From: Linnemannia schmuckeri
Lineage: Eukaryota > Mortierellomycota > Mortierellomycetes > Mortierellales > Mortierellaceae
Direction of reading: 5' to 3'
Assembly: GCA_029449235.1 (NCBI GenBank)
Contig: JANATG010000011.1
Coordinates: 1,952,001 to 2,016,000, forward strand
DNA: 64,000 nucleotides
A program made the translations under genes and the position numbers. The notes beneath the pieces were generated by a model. That model was not told the DNA's origin. It was given only the letters and a program-made list of their open reading frames with translations, and searched no databases. How positions within the stretch are numbered: position 1 is the first letter of the stretch; every line of letters starts with the position of its first letter. This document shows, in pieces, positions 11,029 to 23,300 of the stretch.

Positions 11029-12038
11029 CCTTGGGACTTCGTCACGGAAACAAAAGCGAGGATGACAGAGGTCAAGAAGGACGAGACTTTCCAGATGCAG
11101 AGGGCAAAATCGAGGACTAAACGCGGTTCTCGATGAATCTAAAAGAGACGAGCAAGACCAGTGACACCACAAGAGTCGGTAGAGTCTTGGCGTTGGCCCA
11201 ACCGTAATTGATGCCCGTGAAGATATAATAGACGATCCCGGTGACGCCAATGGTAGCAGAGACGACACCTAGAAAGCCAACCTTGGGTCGTTCAGCCTTA
11301 GGTAGATCCAGAGGAATGGCGAAAAAGCTGTGAGGCAGCAAGATAAACACAGCGATCGCCGAGATGCGAAAGATCCAGTCCATCCGATGCTGGCAACCAG
11401 TCCTCCAGCGAATAGGGTCCCCGTGACGGAATCCAACCCATCAAAGATGCCAAAGACCGATAAAACCTTGGTCCGTTCAGGGCCGGGAGGGTATTTGGTA
11501 GTAATGAGTACCATGGCTGTCGGGACGGTACTGGCGGCGCCCATACCTTGGAGCGCACATGCGAGGATAAACATGAGCGGAGAGGTCGAGAAGGAAATGA
11601 TGAGTGCCCACAGGGCAAACCAGAAGAGGCCAGCCATGAATATCCTGCGGTGGTCAAAGAGGTCTCTCAGAAGGCCGGAGAGGAGGAGGAGACCGGCAAA
11701 GGAGATGGTGTATGCGTTAGGAATCCAGAGCACTTCTGTCATCGAGCAGTCGAGATCTTGTGCGATTTGGAGAAAAGCCATCAAGACCGATGCGCCGTTG
11801 ACTATAAAAGTAGTTAAAAGAAAAGGAGATTCAGTTGCCATCCCGCAAGGTATGACGGAAAAAATATCACGAATATTACGTTCAAGGTAGAAAGACACAT
11901 ACCTATATCAAAGAACTGGGCAGTAGAGACGACATAGAGAAGAGCGGACCGCAGCCTTTGGCGCAAGTAGTCGATGCCTTTGAGTTGACTAGGGTCAGCC
12001 AGCATTGGCGAGGATAGAGGGGGTTTTTCTCGAGTCAT
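11029..12038 (-). pseudogene. Transporter pseudogene B (DHA2-type MFS), frameshifted and 3'-truncated
   Basis: Exon 1 (12038-11903) and the start of exon 2 (from 11801) match the intact paralogues, with a 101-nt GT-AG intron at the conserved site. The frame breaks near 11385 by loss of one base after GGLVASIGW, then resumes in the next frame with DWIFRISAIAVFILL. A TAG stop follows FIENRV at 11117-11119, and another one-base loss lies near 11095. Recognisable similarity ends near 11029 (VTKSQG), so helices 9-14 are missing. MFS motif A is also damaged (GLLRDLFDHRR where intact copies have GRLGDLFGHRR). This is the most decayed of the four copies. Confidence 0.88.
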
Positions 12039-13236
12039 GGTGGTGAAATGAGCAGTTGAAATGCGCTGATTTTTTTCTACTGGTTTTTTTGTCTGTTAGC
12101 CTATCTCGTCCTTTCATGCCCCTTTACATGCTTTGGCGCACCTACACAACGTCAACTTTGTTGTTATTCCCCCTACTGGTACGTGGCAAAGTCCATACCA
12201 AACAACTATTCCGCCTTTGATAGGAGCCTTCGCTCTCACTTGTAGTTCAACGATCACTCACCGATCGCCCAACCTTTCTCTGTCAAACATCTTCTGTCCC
12301 TTACATTTTTGACAAGGTGAGTACCTTCCGGGTTGTGTACCTTACCAGAGGGGAGGACTTGATATAAAAAAGTCCAAAGACTCCAAGTCAAACCCTGTTC
12401 TTAATTTTTTTTTTTTTTTTTTTTTTTTTTTGCGCAGTTTTGCAAGTTAAATTAATAGGCGTCATTGCTTTCTTTGTTGTTATATTTATCTTTATGGCAG
12501 AAAAGTGTGAAGGGCAATGAATGAAAAGAATGAAAAGGGGTAAAGTCAAAAAACGATTGAAAGCGCATGGCCACGCAACACTAATAGGATGTCTCACATT
12601 CAAGCTCCCAGCAGGAATACCTGGTATTGCTCACCCGATTTCGACATCACCAATCGAGCCTTGTTTGCCTGAGGAAGTGAAAATGAACCCACAATACAAT
12701 TTACGCCAATGATCTTCGAATCATATGAGGCTTGGACTCTTATACTCATGTTTTTTTTTTTCCTTTGATGAGACTTGACTGGAAGGTAAATCACGCGACA
12801 GGATCGGAATTCAGATTGTCAGATGGTGTCGATCGAGCCAAATAATGCTCACTTCTCCCTTTTTTTTTTCACTTCATACACCTTTTTCTTTTCTTGTCTA
12901 TGCCGCTGGTCACTCATATCTAGTTGAGACAAGCAATGATCGTCAAACATTTAGGCATGACTTTCTCAGTCATTCAAATCGATTTTGTATTAAAGTCTCT
13001 TCTATTTTTTTTTCTACTCTTAAGAAAAAAGAGTACGATGTACTAAACTAATTCGCTGCTAAAATAAAAAGACACAAACGTGCGCCTTGCCACGCTCAGC
13101 ATCACTGTTACCAATCATGCTCCCACCATTACTACCGCCAAAGCTACCAGCTGCACGAGCAGCAACAACCGCAGCCTTGCCAACAACATCAGTACGCTAA
13201 AATCTCCTCCTTGTTTGCACAGCCGGTTGCATTCCT
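12039..13236. other. Intergenic region, upstream of pseudogene B and downstream of transporter C
   Basis: No gene. It is part of a duplicated segment: several stretches match 14886-16164 in the same order, including the inverted-repeat element at 12281-12327, GCTCACCCGATTT near 12629, and the ATGATCG/CATT region near 12935. A 27-base poly-T run lies at 12405-12431. Confidence 0.6.
12281..12327. promoter_or_regulatory. Conserved inverted repeat upstream of pseudogene B
   Basis: TGTCAAA (12281-12287) and TTTGACA (12308-12314) form an inverted repeat with a 20-base gap. AAGGTGAGTACCTT follows at 12314-12327, with its own AAGGT/ACCTT arms. The same arrangement occurs at 15212-15256. It lies about 240-290 bases upstream of the B start codon. 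An operator role is an inference from conservation between copies. Confidence 0.4.
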
Positions 13237-14885
13237 TCAAAGCCCATCATTTAGGCTGCTACCATTCTCTAATTCGGAAGGCTCAACCTCAACCTTGTCG
13301 CTCTTCTTCACAGTAGGGCGAACAGGCTTGTCCCAGGGCAAAATAGCCCACGCCAAGAAGAATCCGAACAATCCCATTGCTATCATGGTATAGAACGCGT
13401 TCCGGAAACCCTTCATCAACGCCGGTCCTCCTCTCACCGAACCAGTGCTGTTGCCGTTAGTCGAAATCGCAATCACGTTCAAGATCGCAATGCCAAAGGG
13501 CGCACCGAACTGGAGACCAGTGTTGTACAATGCGCCAACCAGTCCTTGGTCCTTGTTCTCGGCGTCGCGGACGGCCGTGATCTGGATAGGGAGGAGAGTT
13601 AAACCCATTCCGAGGACATGGAGAATGAACGCCGGGAAGGGAATCGCCCAGTAGGAAGTATGTTCATTTACGAATGAAAACATTAACGCCGTGACACACC
13701 GGATCAAGAACCCAGCCATGATCAAGGGTTTCAGAGGTAGACGAGGAAGAATCCGGCCAAGTCCACCAAACACCACAACCGCAGCTAGAGCATGGACCAA
13801 GAATCCCAGCGCTGTCTGGAGAGCAGTCCATTGATAGACCTCTTGGAAGATCATGTTGGCGTAGTAGATGACGCCTTGGGATTTCGCCATGGAAACAAAG
13901 GCAAGGATGATGGCGGTCGAGAAGGACGAGACTTTCCAGATGCGGAGGGGCATAATCGGGGCTTGGACGCGGTTCTCGATGAAGATGAAGGAGACGAGCA
14001 AAACTAGTGCTAGAAAGAGGATGGGCAGAGTCTTGCCGTTGGCCCAGCCATATTCGACGCCTGTCGAGATATAGTAAACGATCCCAGTGACGCCGAGAGT
14101 AACAGTAACAGCGCCCAAGAAATCAACCTTAGGTTTCTCAGTCTTGGGCAGCTCGACAGGAATCACAATAAAGCTGAGAGCCAACAGTACAAACGCCGCA
14201 ATTGCCGAGATACGGAAGATCCAATGCCACCCAATGCTAGCGATCAGTCCACCAGCGAGGAGGATTCCGGTGATGCCACCCAGACCGCCAAAGATACCAA
14301 AGATCGAGAAGGCCTTGGTTCGTTCGGGGCCCGCAGGGTAGTTGATCGCAATGAGGGCCATCGCAGAGGGCACGGTACTGGCGGCGCCCATACCTTGGAG
14401 AGCGCGAGAGAGAATGAACATGATCGGGGATGTTGAGAAGGAAACGATGAGTGCCCACAGGGCGAACCAGAAGAGTCCAAACATGAACATTCTCCTGTGG
14501 CCAAATAGGTCACCGAGTCGACCAAAGAAGAGAAGGAGTCCAGCAAAAGTGATGGTATATGCGTTCAGGATCCAAAGCACCTCGGTTACCGAAAACTTGA
14601 GATCTTGAGCAATCGGAAGGATAGCCACTGAGACCGATGCACCATTGACTATACAAAAAAGATGGAAGAGTATATGGTTTAGTTCCTGTGAAGCATTGCA
14701 CATACACAAGCAAACGATCGTTTTGACAACATACAGGTCGAAAAATACACACCAATATCGAAGAATTGGGCAGTGGAGACGATATAGAGGAGAGCGGGTC
14801 TCAACTTCTGGCGCAAGCGGTCGATGCCCTTCAGGTTCTCAGGGAAAGATAGCGTCGCCGAGGAAGAAGCGGATGTTTGAGTCAT
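13237..14885 (-). CDS. MFS transporter C (DHA2-type, 14 helices), intact
   Basis: Exons 14885-14753 and 14648-13237 join in phase (104-nt intron) to 514 residues. Exon 1 gives a short cytosolic N-terminus and the start of helix 1 (LRPALLYIVSTAQFFDI). Exon 2 carries motif A (GRLGDLFGHRRMF) between helices 2 and 3, the conserved RALQGMGAAS stretch of helix 4, and DHA2-type helix 5 (GGLGGITGILLAGG). In total about 14 hydrophobic segments can be counted. The family exports drugs and other small molecules at the expense of the proton gradient, usually at the plasma membrane; the substrate is unknown. It sits in a tandem array with pseudogenes A and B and intact copy D. It ends SSLNDGL, lacking the longer tail of copies A and D. 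Possible remains of that tail lie downstream out of frame (13083-13109). Confidence 0.9.
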
Positions 14886-16164
14886 TCAGGTGAGATGAAG
14901 TGGGGGTTGGTAGGAGAGGATGGATGATACGAGTTGAAGATAAAGGAGCAAAAGAAAACCTATAAGGAATGATCTTTTTCTTATTGTTGTTGGACTGTGT
15001 GATTTGTTCATCCGACCATGGCCTTTTATATATTTTGGCAACCATGAGAACAAAGCCAATCTGTTTTACCAAATCATTCTCCACTTTAAGCAAATGACTA
15101 TAACAAAGTTCATGTCAAACAACTATTCCGCACTCGTACCCTGTCAAGAACATTCACTTTTCTCATTGAGGTTCAACTACAGCCTGTTCTTTATTACCCA
15201 CCAACACCATCTGTCAAAACACATTGTCCCTCTCATTTTGACAAGGTGAGTACCTTCCAGATTATGTACCTTACCAGAGAAGGAAAGATGAGCCAAATAC
15301 AAACAAAAAAAACCTCCAATGCCTCCCGACACAAAACTCTTTCCATGTTTTTCTTTTGCGCAGTTCTGACAGGGAAATGGATAGATTACTCAGCGCCTTT
15401 GTTTGTTTACCTCGTTGATTTTTTATGTATATAATTGATGAGGGATGAGAGAACGGGATAGAAAATAATAAAAAGCATGGAAAGGAAGGAAAAGGGAAAG
15501 AAGAAGAAGCATGGTCATGCAACACCAATGGGGTGCCTCCTTTGATTTTTGATGACACCACTGCGCAAAGACCTGTCAAAAACTAAGAAAAATATGCATT
15601 GCTCACCCGATTTAGGCATGGTTGTTTGTGACCTTTTGTCTGGGGTAAAAGTGAGCCGTAACACATTTTTTTTTTACGCCGATGAATCCCGCTTCTAATA
15701 GAGTCTGGGCCCTTATTTTTTTTCTTTTCGTTCATGATTCTTAACTGCCTGAAGGTGGGTTATGCGGCTGTGTTGAATTGCGGATAATCAGATGGTAACC
15801 CCAATGGGTCAGTAGCGCCAACCGAAACTGACTTCACACGTTTCTTATTATTCTCTCCTCCAATGTCATTTCACAAATGACGCCTTCTTCCATCAAACAC
15901 CATGCATCCCAAATGGAGTAAGCGGTAAGCACTCATCATTTGACCCTGAATTGACATACAATTGTGTCAAAAGTGTTCATCCTTTCATTTTTTTTGGTAT
16001 TCCGTCATCCGCTCATCCCTTTTGAGGCAGACAATGATCGCCAACATTTTCATACACCGACTCAATCTTTTGTCTTCGTGTGTATTAAAGGGTATTGGTG
16101 TATGTTACAAAAAAAATATGATGTGCTATGTAGAGCCATCGACTCGAAAAGTAAGTAAGCTATC
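14886..16164. other. Intergenic region between transporters C and D (duplicated spacer)
   Basis: No gene. Blocks in it match 12039-13236, so it is the second copy of the spacer. It holds the inverted repeat at 15212-15256, a second one (TTGACA at 15952-15957 and TGTCAA at 15966-15971, eight bases apart) and short T runs. Confidence 0.6.
15212..15256. promoter_or_regulatory. Conserved inverted repeat upstream of transporter C
   Basis: TGTCAAAA (15212-15219) and TTTTGACA (15236-15243) form an inverted repeat with a 16-base gap, followed by AAGGTGAGTACCTT at 15243-15256. It lies about 330-370 bases upstream of the start codon at 14885. It is shared with the spacer upstream of pseudogene B, and it is better conserved than the flanking DNA. 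Confidence 0.45.
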
Positions 16165-18061
16165 TTACGCTTTGCCAAGCCTGTCAAGGCTACCAATAGT
16201 ACTCGCGTCGCTATCGCCACCAACACGTACAACAACAGGTTCTCCAAAAACTTCAGAATCCGATATCTCCTCCTTTTCACCCGAAGCGCCGCTCACAGTC
16301 ACCCTTCCAAGCTCATCGATCGTTCCACTCTCCAACTCGGAAGGCTCGGCCTCGATTTTATCACTCGCCTTGACCGCACGACGAACAGGCTTGTCCCAGG
16401 GGAGGATCACCAGTGCCAGGAAGAACCCGAACAGACCCATCGCAATCATGGCATAGAACGCGTTCCGGAACCCCTTCATCAACGCTGGTCCTCCTCTCAC
16501 CGATCCACCACTATTGCCGTTGGTCGAGATTGCAATGACATTCAGGATCGCGATTCCGAATGGGGCACCGAGCTGAAGACCAGTGTTATACAGAGCACCG
16601 ACGAGGCCTTGGTCCTTGTTCTCGGCGTCGCGGACGGCCGTGATCTGGATAGGGAGGAGGGAGAGTCCCACGCCAAAGATGTGGATAATGAACGCCGGGA
16701 AAGGGATCGCCCAGTAAGAAGTGTTCTCATTGACAAACGAGAACATCAACGCCGTGACACAACGAAGCAAGAAGCCCGTCAAGATCAATGGCTTCAGCGG
16801 CAAACGAGGCAGGATCCGTCCAAGGATACCAAAGACAACAACCGCAAGGAGGGAATGTACCAAGAAACCCAACGCGGTCTTGATAGCCGTCCACTGGTAG
16901 ACTTCTTGAAACACCATGTTGGCATAGTAAATGATTCCCTGAAACTTGGCCATCGAAACAAACGCAAGCGCGACCGAAGTAGTGAACGACTTGACCTTCC
17001 AGATTCGAAGCGGCATCAGGGGGTGATGGACACGAGATTCGATAAACACAAATAACACGACCAGGACGATCGCCACAACAAACACCGGAATCGTCTTGGC
17101 GCTCCCCCAACCATACTCGACACCCGTTGAAATATAATAAACAATACCAGTGACTCCAAGCGTGGCTGTGAAGGCACCGAGGAAATCAACCTTGGGCTTC
17201 TCGGCCTTGGGAGGCGCTAAGGGGATGACAAAGAAACTGATTCCCAACAGAATGAACGCAGCAATGGCCGAAATGCGGAAGATCCATTCCCATCCAATAC
17301 TAGCAATCAAACCACCAGCGAGGAGAATGCCCGTAACAGCACCCAAACCACCAAAGGCACCAAAGATCGAGAAGGCCTTGGTGCGCTCGGGGCCCGCGGG
17401 ATAGTTGGTGGCGATTAGGGCCATGGCCGTGGGGATGGTACTGGCAGCACCCATGCCCTGGAGAGCGCGGGAGAGGATGAACATGATAGGCGAGGTTGAG
17501 AAGGAAACGACGAGTGCCCAGAGAGCAAACCAGAAGAGTCCAAACATGAACATCCTCCGATGGCCGAATAAGTCACCGAGTCGACCGGAGAGGAGGAGGA
17601 GTCCGGCAAAAGTGATGGTGTATGCGTTCAGGATCCATAGCACCTCTGTCACCGAAAAGTTGAGATCTTGCGCGATCGGGAGGATCGCTACTGACACTGA
17701 CGCTCCATTAACTATTGGGGAGTGATGCAATTTAAAAAAATTAGAGGGTCAGTGTTGCCTGTCTCGATTAACTATTGGTCGATGCACTCCAAAGAAAAAC
17801 AAAAAAAAGTAAAGGGTATGATGACTTACCGATGTCAAAGAATTGCGCAGTGGAGACAACATAAAGAAGGGCAGGCCTCAGCTTGAGACGGAGGTGATCG
17901 ACGTCCTTGAGGCCCTTGGGCTCCACCGGGACTGGGGCGAGTGCTTGCTGTGGTGGGGATGAAGGTGAAGATAACGGCGCAAGGGACTTGTCGGTGGAGG
18001 ATTGGCTGATTTGGACCATCGTGGATGTATTTGAGGGGAGGGATGACTGTGGTTGAGCCAT
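16165..18061 (-). CDS. MFS transporter D (DHA2-type, 14 helices), intact
   Basis: Exons 18061-17830 and 17711-16165 join in phase (118-nt intron) to 592 residues. The N-terminal 60 residues are Ser/Pro/Gln-rich and cytosolic. About 14 helices follow, with motif A (GRLGDLFGHRRMF) and the DHA2-type helix 5 (GGLGAVTGILLAGG). The last 70 residues form an acidic, Ser-rich cytosolic tail ending SLDRLGKA. This is the longest copy of the array and probably the closest to the ancestral form, since decayed copy A carries the same tail. The role is export of small toxic compounds or metabolites by proton antiport, from family knowledge; no biosynthetic cluster genes are next to it. A second TTAACTATTGG lies at 17768-17778, duplicating the acceptor region, but splicing there would give an early stop. 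Confidence 0.92.
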
Positions 18062-20360
18062 GATGAAAAGAGGGAGTTATTCGATGACAACCGGCTATAT
18101 GATGTGAAAATAGGGTGTGATGCAAGTGGGAAATGAAAAAGAGAGGAACAGTAGCAGAAGAGAAATTAAAGAGAGGGGAGAGTAAGAAAAGAAGGGAGAA
18201 GGAAAGGGGAGTGAAAAGCTTGTTTTGTGTAAGGGGAGAGAAGCGATGAAAGTGGAGATAGAAAGGCATATGGGGGCAACTGCCAGCTTTTATATTTTTT
18301 TCTTTTCTGTTTCCTTTGCTTTCGGGTGTTTGTGTTTGTCGAGTGCACCCATTCTGATTGACTTTGGGTTTGTCATCATCCCCACCAACCGCCACCTTAT
18401 TCTCGTTATCCTTCTCGCCTTTAAACCTGCACTTAGTCCCACAGTGCGCAAGCGGGAAAAATCATTAAACGTGGACATAACAAATCGCACTTTGTCGAAA
18501 GAAAAAACAACATTGCCGTCCAATTAAAGTTGTTAAGCACCGAAAGAAAAAAAAGCAGCTACACGGCTGCGCAGATTCGACAGAAGCAAGAAGAAAAAAA
18601 AACACGCCGTCTGAACAACGACACACACAACAGCTTAATCTCTCCCTAGTCAAAGCGAGAACACTTCTCTCGTCCCACCATCACCCCTGGATCACTCAAT
18701 TTTCCACCACCCTCACCCTTATTCCGACTACAAGTTGGCGGTAGTTAGATGGACTTGGATGAATAGCGAATTGGTGGCTTTCAACCGGGAAAAGGAATAC
18801 GCCTTTTACGCAGCAGCGGACCTTATACCCTCCTTATGAAGCGAATAACCAACAACATCAAAACAACCAACAACACTGTTAAAGCGAAAAACTCTTTTTT
18901 GCCTTTTTGAGCATGCCATTATTCCGCAGTGAATGGACGTGTGTGTTACAGTAGCAGGGGATTTTCATGGTACTCTTTTATTGACTTCTTTGGATTTGCG
19001 ATGAGTAGCAGTGATGTCGGTGTGTATTAAGTAATATAAGGTGAAAGTGTGAAGGATGTGTGTGTGTGCCAGAGAGTGAGAGAGAGAGAAAAAAAAATGA
19101 AAGAAAAATGAGAGGGTGATCTTCCTTCCCTTGTTTTTCTATACATAACGCGTTCAAAACATCGATGGCCCCAGCTCTTCTAAATCGAGGAAAGCAGAAA
19201 TCCTCAGTACCGTTAAAAAGAAAAAAAGAAAAAGCACCAGCCTCTCCAAGATTCCGATGGAGTCTCAATCATATTGTCACTCGCCCTTTTGAGGACACGG
19301 CCACCCAACTTACCTAAGAGCAGAAGGGGAATCAAAAGTGTACGGGCGCAATCGAAATGAGTTGTTCCAATTCACAACAATGTGGGTCAAGTTGACGCGC
19401 ATATCGTTAGTTGACTTTGACAGTGAAAACAATCACAGCCAAGAGTTTTGAAGAAGCGAAGGCATGAGGGACGCGTTGAATTGACAACTCGGTATGATAC
19501 CAGCGCCTACATCCACCATGGTCAAACGACAAGAAGAGAGCTCTGGAAGAAGGATATAACGCCGACAAAACAATGTCCGCCTGCCGGAGTCCGCGTTGGA
19601 GCTTGAATAATCGAAGGCCTTGTTGAGAGTTGCCAAACGCCAGTCACCGTAATGCCTCAGCGTAGTATCACCTTGCCACCAAATTGAATATCATGTCGTG
19701 AACGCCAACGAAAGGAATGCTGTTGGAATGGGAAGGCCGTGGGAGGACTGTTAAGGGGCAGAGTGACGAAACAAAGAAGGGAAATGGAGATGTTGAGGTA
19801 GAGTTCGAGAAGGACAAGTGTGAAGATAATACAGAGAAAGATGAACATCCAATACAGGAAGGACATTCCAAAAGGAAACAGATATGATGAAGACAACTTT
19901 ATGCGGAAAAAGGAACAAAAGAAGTGAGGAACTGTCTAGGGCTAAGCTAGCTATCTTATAGAGGATCGGGAGTTGGAGAAGAGATCGTCTATGCTAAGAG
20001 TCATATCTATGGAGGGTCAGGAATGGACTGAGAGCGATGGTAACTACCTAAGATAGATGGAGGTCGGCGCCGTATGTGAGCACGACCTCCTACGAGATCC
20101 TAGCAAGAGTATCTAAGTGGTGGCTTAGACGCGCCAAACGCAGCAATGCATAAGCACGTGTCAGGCGAGAAAAGAAGCAATGCTTTACTTGTTGTTGACG
20201 TTGTCGATATTGTGTGAAGAGAAAATGGGGTAAAAAAGACAAAGACGAGTGAACGGAAAAAAGGTGCTAAACTATGCTAAACAGAAAAAAAAAAACTATA
20301 CAGGTGTGAGGGGATATGAAAGAGGAGAGGAGAGTGAAAGAGGGCGAAAGGAGGTCAAGC
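18062..20360. other. Intergenic region upstream of transporter D and downstream of the Myb gene
   Basis: No gene. 18062-18260 is purine-rich on + (pyrimidine-rich leader of copy D). 19900-20160 contains short inverted repeats, including a perfect 8-base pair at 20059-20090. Confidence 0.5.
20059..20090. repeat. Short hairpin-forming inverted repeat
   Basis: GGAGGTCG (20059-20066) pairs with CGACCTCC (20083-20090) across a 16-base loop. Nearby CTAAGATAG and TATCTAAG also pair partly. Function unknown. Confidence 0.5.
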
Positions 20361-23300
20361 TCAACACCGCTCGACTTCCTCAGAGCTCAGACACAAATGG
20401 TCAATCGCCATCAGTTCTCGTACAGATCCACGTCTCATCGACAAGTACGCCGCGCTGGGTCCAGGAGATGTCGGAGACGATGACGAAGACGCATCTTGCT
20501 GCTTAGTAGGGCAGCGATATTGCTGCTGTTGCTGATACTGTTGCTTGCTGTAACGGATGTGCTGGGGTTGTTGTTGGTAGTAGCGTGCTCCTTCGGTTCC
20601 ATCGATTACCATATCATCATCATTCTCATCGCCATCCGAAGCAGGGTCGGAAGTAGTCGAGAAATCCATCGAGAATCGCTTGGAACGGTAACCTATCATT
20701 GAGGATGACATGTCCCGGCTCCCGCTACCATTGAGACTGCCATGTCCGCTATAGCTCTTGCTGTGATCCAAAGTGCCTTGAGGGGGACCATTGGTCTCGT
20801 TGTTACGGTTATCAATATGATACGAGTGTTGATGCTGCTGATGCTGATGCTGCTCCTCGCCCTCCTCGCCATGCTCCTCCTCCTTGACATGGCCAAGGGT
20901 CGAGAATCGTCGTCCCAAAGGACCAGGTGCGGGTGGACCTTGAGTGGGTGCAGGCGTATGTACAAGGGGTCGCTCGATCATGGTCTTGATGACTGCATCT
21001 TCAACATCCTCCACATCTGGTCCATCGATTGACGATCCCGATCCTGACCTCGACATCGACTCGCCTCCACTGCCTCCCTGGCTTCCTCGACGCTGGTGGC
21101 GTTGATAATGTTGTTGGCGGTGACGGAGATGACTGTTATTGTCGTCATCATTGTCCTCGCTACTCTGGACGACGACTGTCGTGGCGCCATGATGGTTGCT
21201 GCTGATAGTCGTTACAGACTTGTTGTTGCTATTAGAGATTGGAGAGCCACTGCCGGGAACTTGACGCTGCTGGTCCGCCAAGTTAGCCAACTCTGCCAGA
21301 GCCGAGAACGGGTCAATATCCAGTGAACGATGATGTTCGTGACCGCGGACGAATCGACCCGAATTGCCCCCAGCCGAATCATGTCGAGTAACGTTGGGTC
21401 GAGAGAACCCTGGTCGCTGCTGATGTTGTTGGTTGAGGTTAAAGGGTGCATCCCTGGAGTTCCTATTGTAGAAAGGCGAAGAAGGCTCGTTCGAGATACC
21501 CATGGCAGATGATGACCTGGCCATCAAAACCGCAGAGGGAGGAGTGGAGGACGAGGAAGATGACGATGGGGAAGCAAGCGAGGCTGTGGTTGAGGACGAG
21601 GGAGGAACCATGGCAGTCATGGTCGAGGTGCTGTACAAGTGGTGACCATAGTTGTTGCCATTGTGTTGAGGCGGAGGTGGCGGTGGTGGGCTATGCAAAG
21701 ATGAGATTCCTGGAAGGTTGGGTCTGACGGGTCCATTGTGCGATAGTGAGTGCGAATGCTGGTGGTGGTGCGGGTGTCCTCCATTTGCACTTCCTCCTCC
21801 TCCTGGCGCGGGTATACCCATCCTTTCAGAAGAGCCCAACGAGATTGACCGTGACATGCTGGCGGCAAACTTAAGTGGGCCTTTGGTGTCGGGGGTCTTG
21901 GGTGGTGTTGGAATTGTCCTGGGGTAAGGTCCTTGTCCAGGGCCATTGGGGTGTTGTTGTTGCTGCTGCTGTGGGTGATGATGATTGTTGTTGTGGTGTG
22001 GCGGTGGGGGTGGTTGATGGTATGGGTGTCCACCTGCACCGCCCTCTCCCGAGTAATCGCGCGACCCGCTATGATGATGGTGTGGATGGTGGTGGTGGTT
22101 GTATGCCTTGGGCGAGAACTCTAACGATGGCATCGAGTGCCTCCGCTCTAAAAAAATAAAAAAGGCCAAAGTAAACAAAGATAAACATGAATATATGATT
22201 GGTCATGGTATCACCATTGAATGAGTAGTTGCTTTTTGTTTTTGTTGCCCCCTAACTCTTATTCATATCCCTCCTCTTTCACTCCCTGTCGAGAGGTGTG
22301 AACTGAACTGCGATTGTTGAGCAAAGGGAGGCTCCCATCTCTTACCATAAGGATCAAATCGGTTGTGCCGCGTGACGGAAGGAGATGTTGCGGAGGTGGG
22401 CGACGCCAACGGTGGGGAAGCCGCACCGTTCGAAGGCCCGTGCTCGCCCTTCATCTGAAGCTCTATGGTAAAAAATTTCCCCGTTTGTTTTTATGTATGA
22501 AGATAACAAGCACAACAGCCCAGAGCGAATAAGAAAAAGGGGTGGGGAAGGGGAGGGGGTTGGGGAGAGAGAGAAAAAAAAAGAAAATGATCGAGTGAGT
22601 TAGTGTGATAAAGTAAAGGAGACAAGAAAATGCAAATGCGGCGGTGGGAGGAGAGTTTGCGACCAATTGGAACGTTGGCAGTGTTTGTTTTTTGTTTTCT
22701 TGTGCTTCGCTCTGCTTTTTTTTTTTTTTTTTTTTTTTGAATGGGATTTGCTTACCTGATGGATCTTGGAGAGAGAGTCTTCTGCGCTTGCGCTGCATAG
22801 ATGTGTTGAAGTGATTCTTGATGGCGTTATCGGGACGGCCGGGCATTAGCTTGGACATCTCGGCCCACTTGGACCCGAACTGTGCAAATAGCTTGAAAAT
22901 CAGCTCGTCCTCCTTTGCCGTGAAGGGGGACTTGTCGACTGAAATGAGGGAGGTACGGTAAAACAGACATTAGTAAGAGTGAGACAACAAGAGAAGGCAG
23001 GAGGACAGAGAGGAAAGAATGTTAATATAGCTGATAGTTGATTGTATCGTGCAAGTGCATGTTGAAAGCCGTGCTGCCTGGGGAGGATGATGAATTGTCA
23101 ATTGAGTGAGAGTATGTGTATGTGTATGTGCATGTATGTCTGTAGGTATAGAGAAGGGATGCGATGTTAAGTAAGGTTGAGCCCCTTCGCTCCCTTTTAG
23201 CATTTGACCCCCTAAATACACAAACAAAGGAGGCATGGGCGTATTGTTTTTTTTGTGTTGTTGTTGTAGGGGGTGTATGTGGATGTGTAAGGGGAGGGAA

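Noticed and set aside
17768..17778. Second copy of the acceptor sequence TTAACTATTGG upstream of transporter D exon 2
   Set aside because: Splicing there would run into a stop within eight codons. The 17711 acceptor matches the paralogues.
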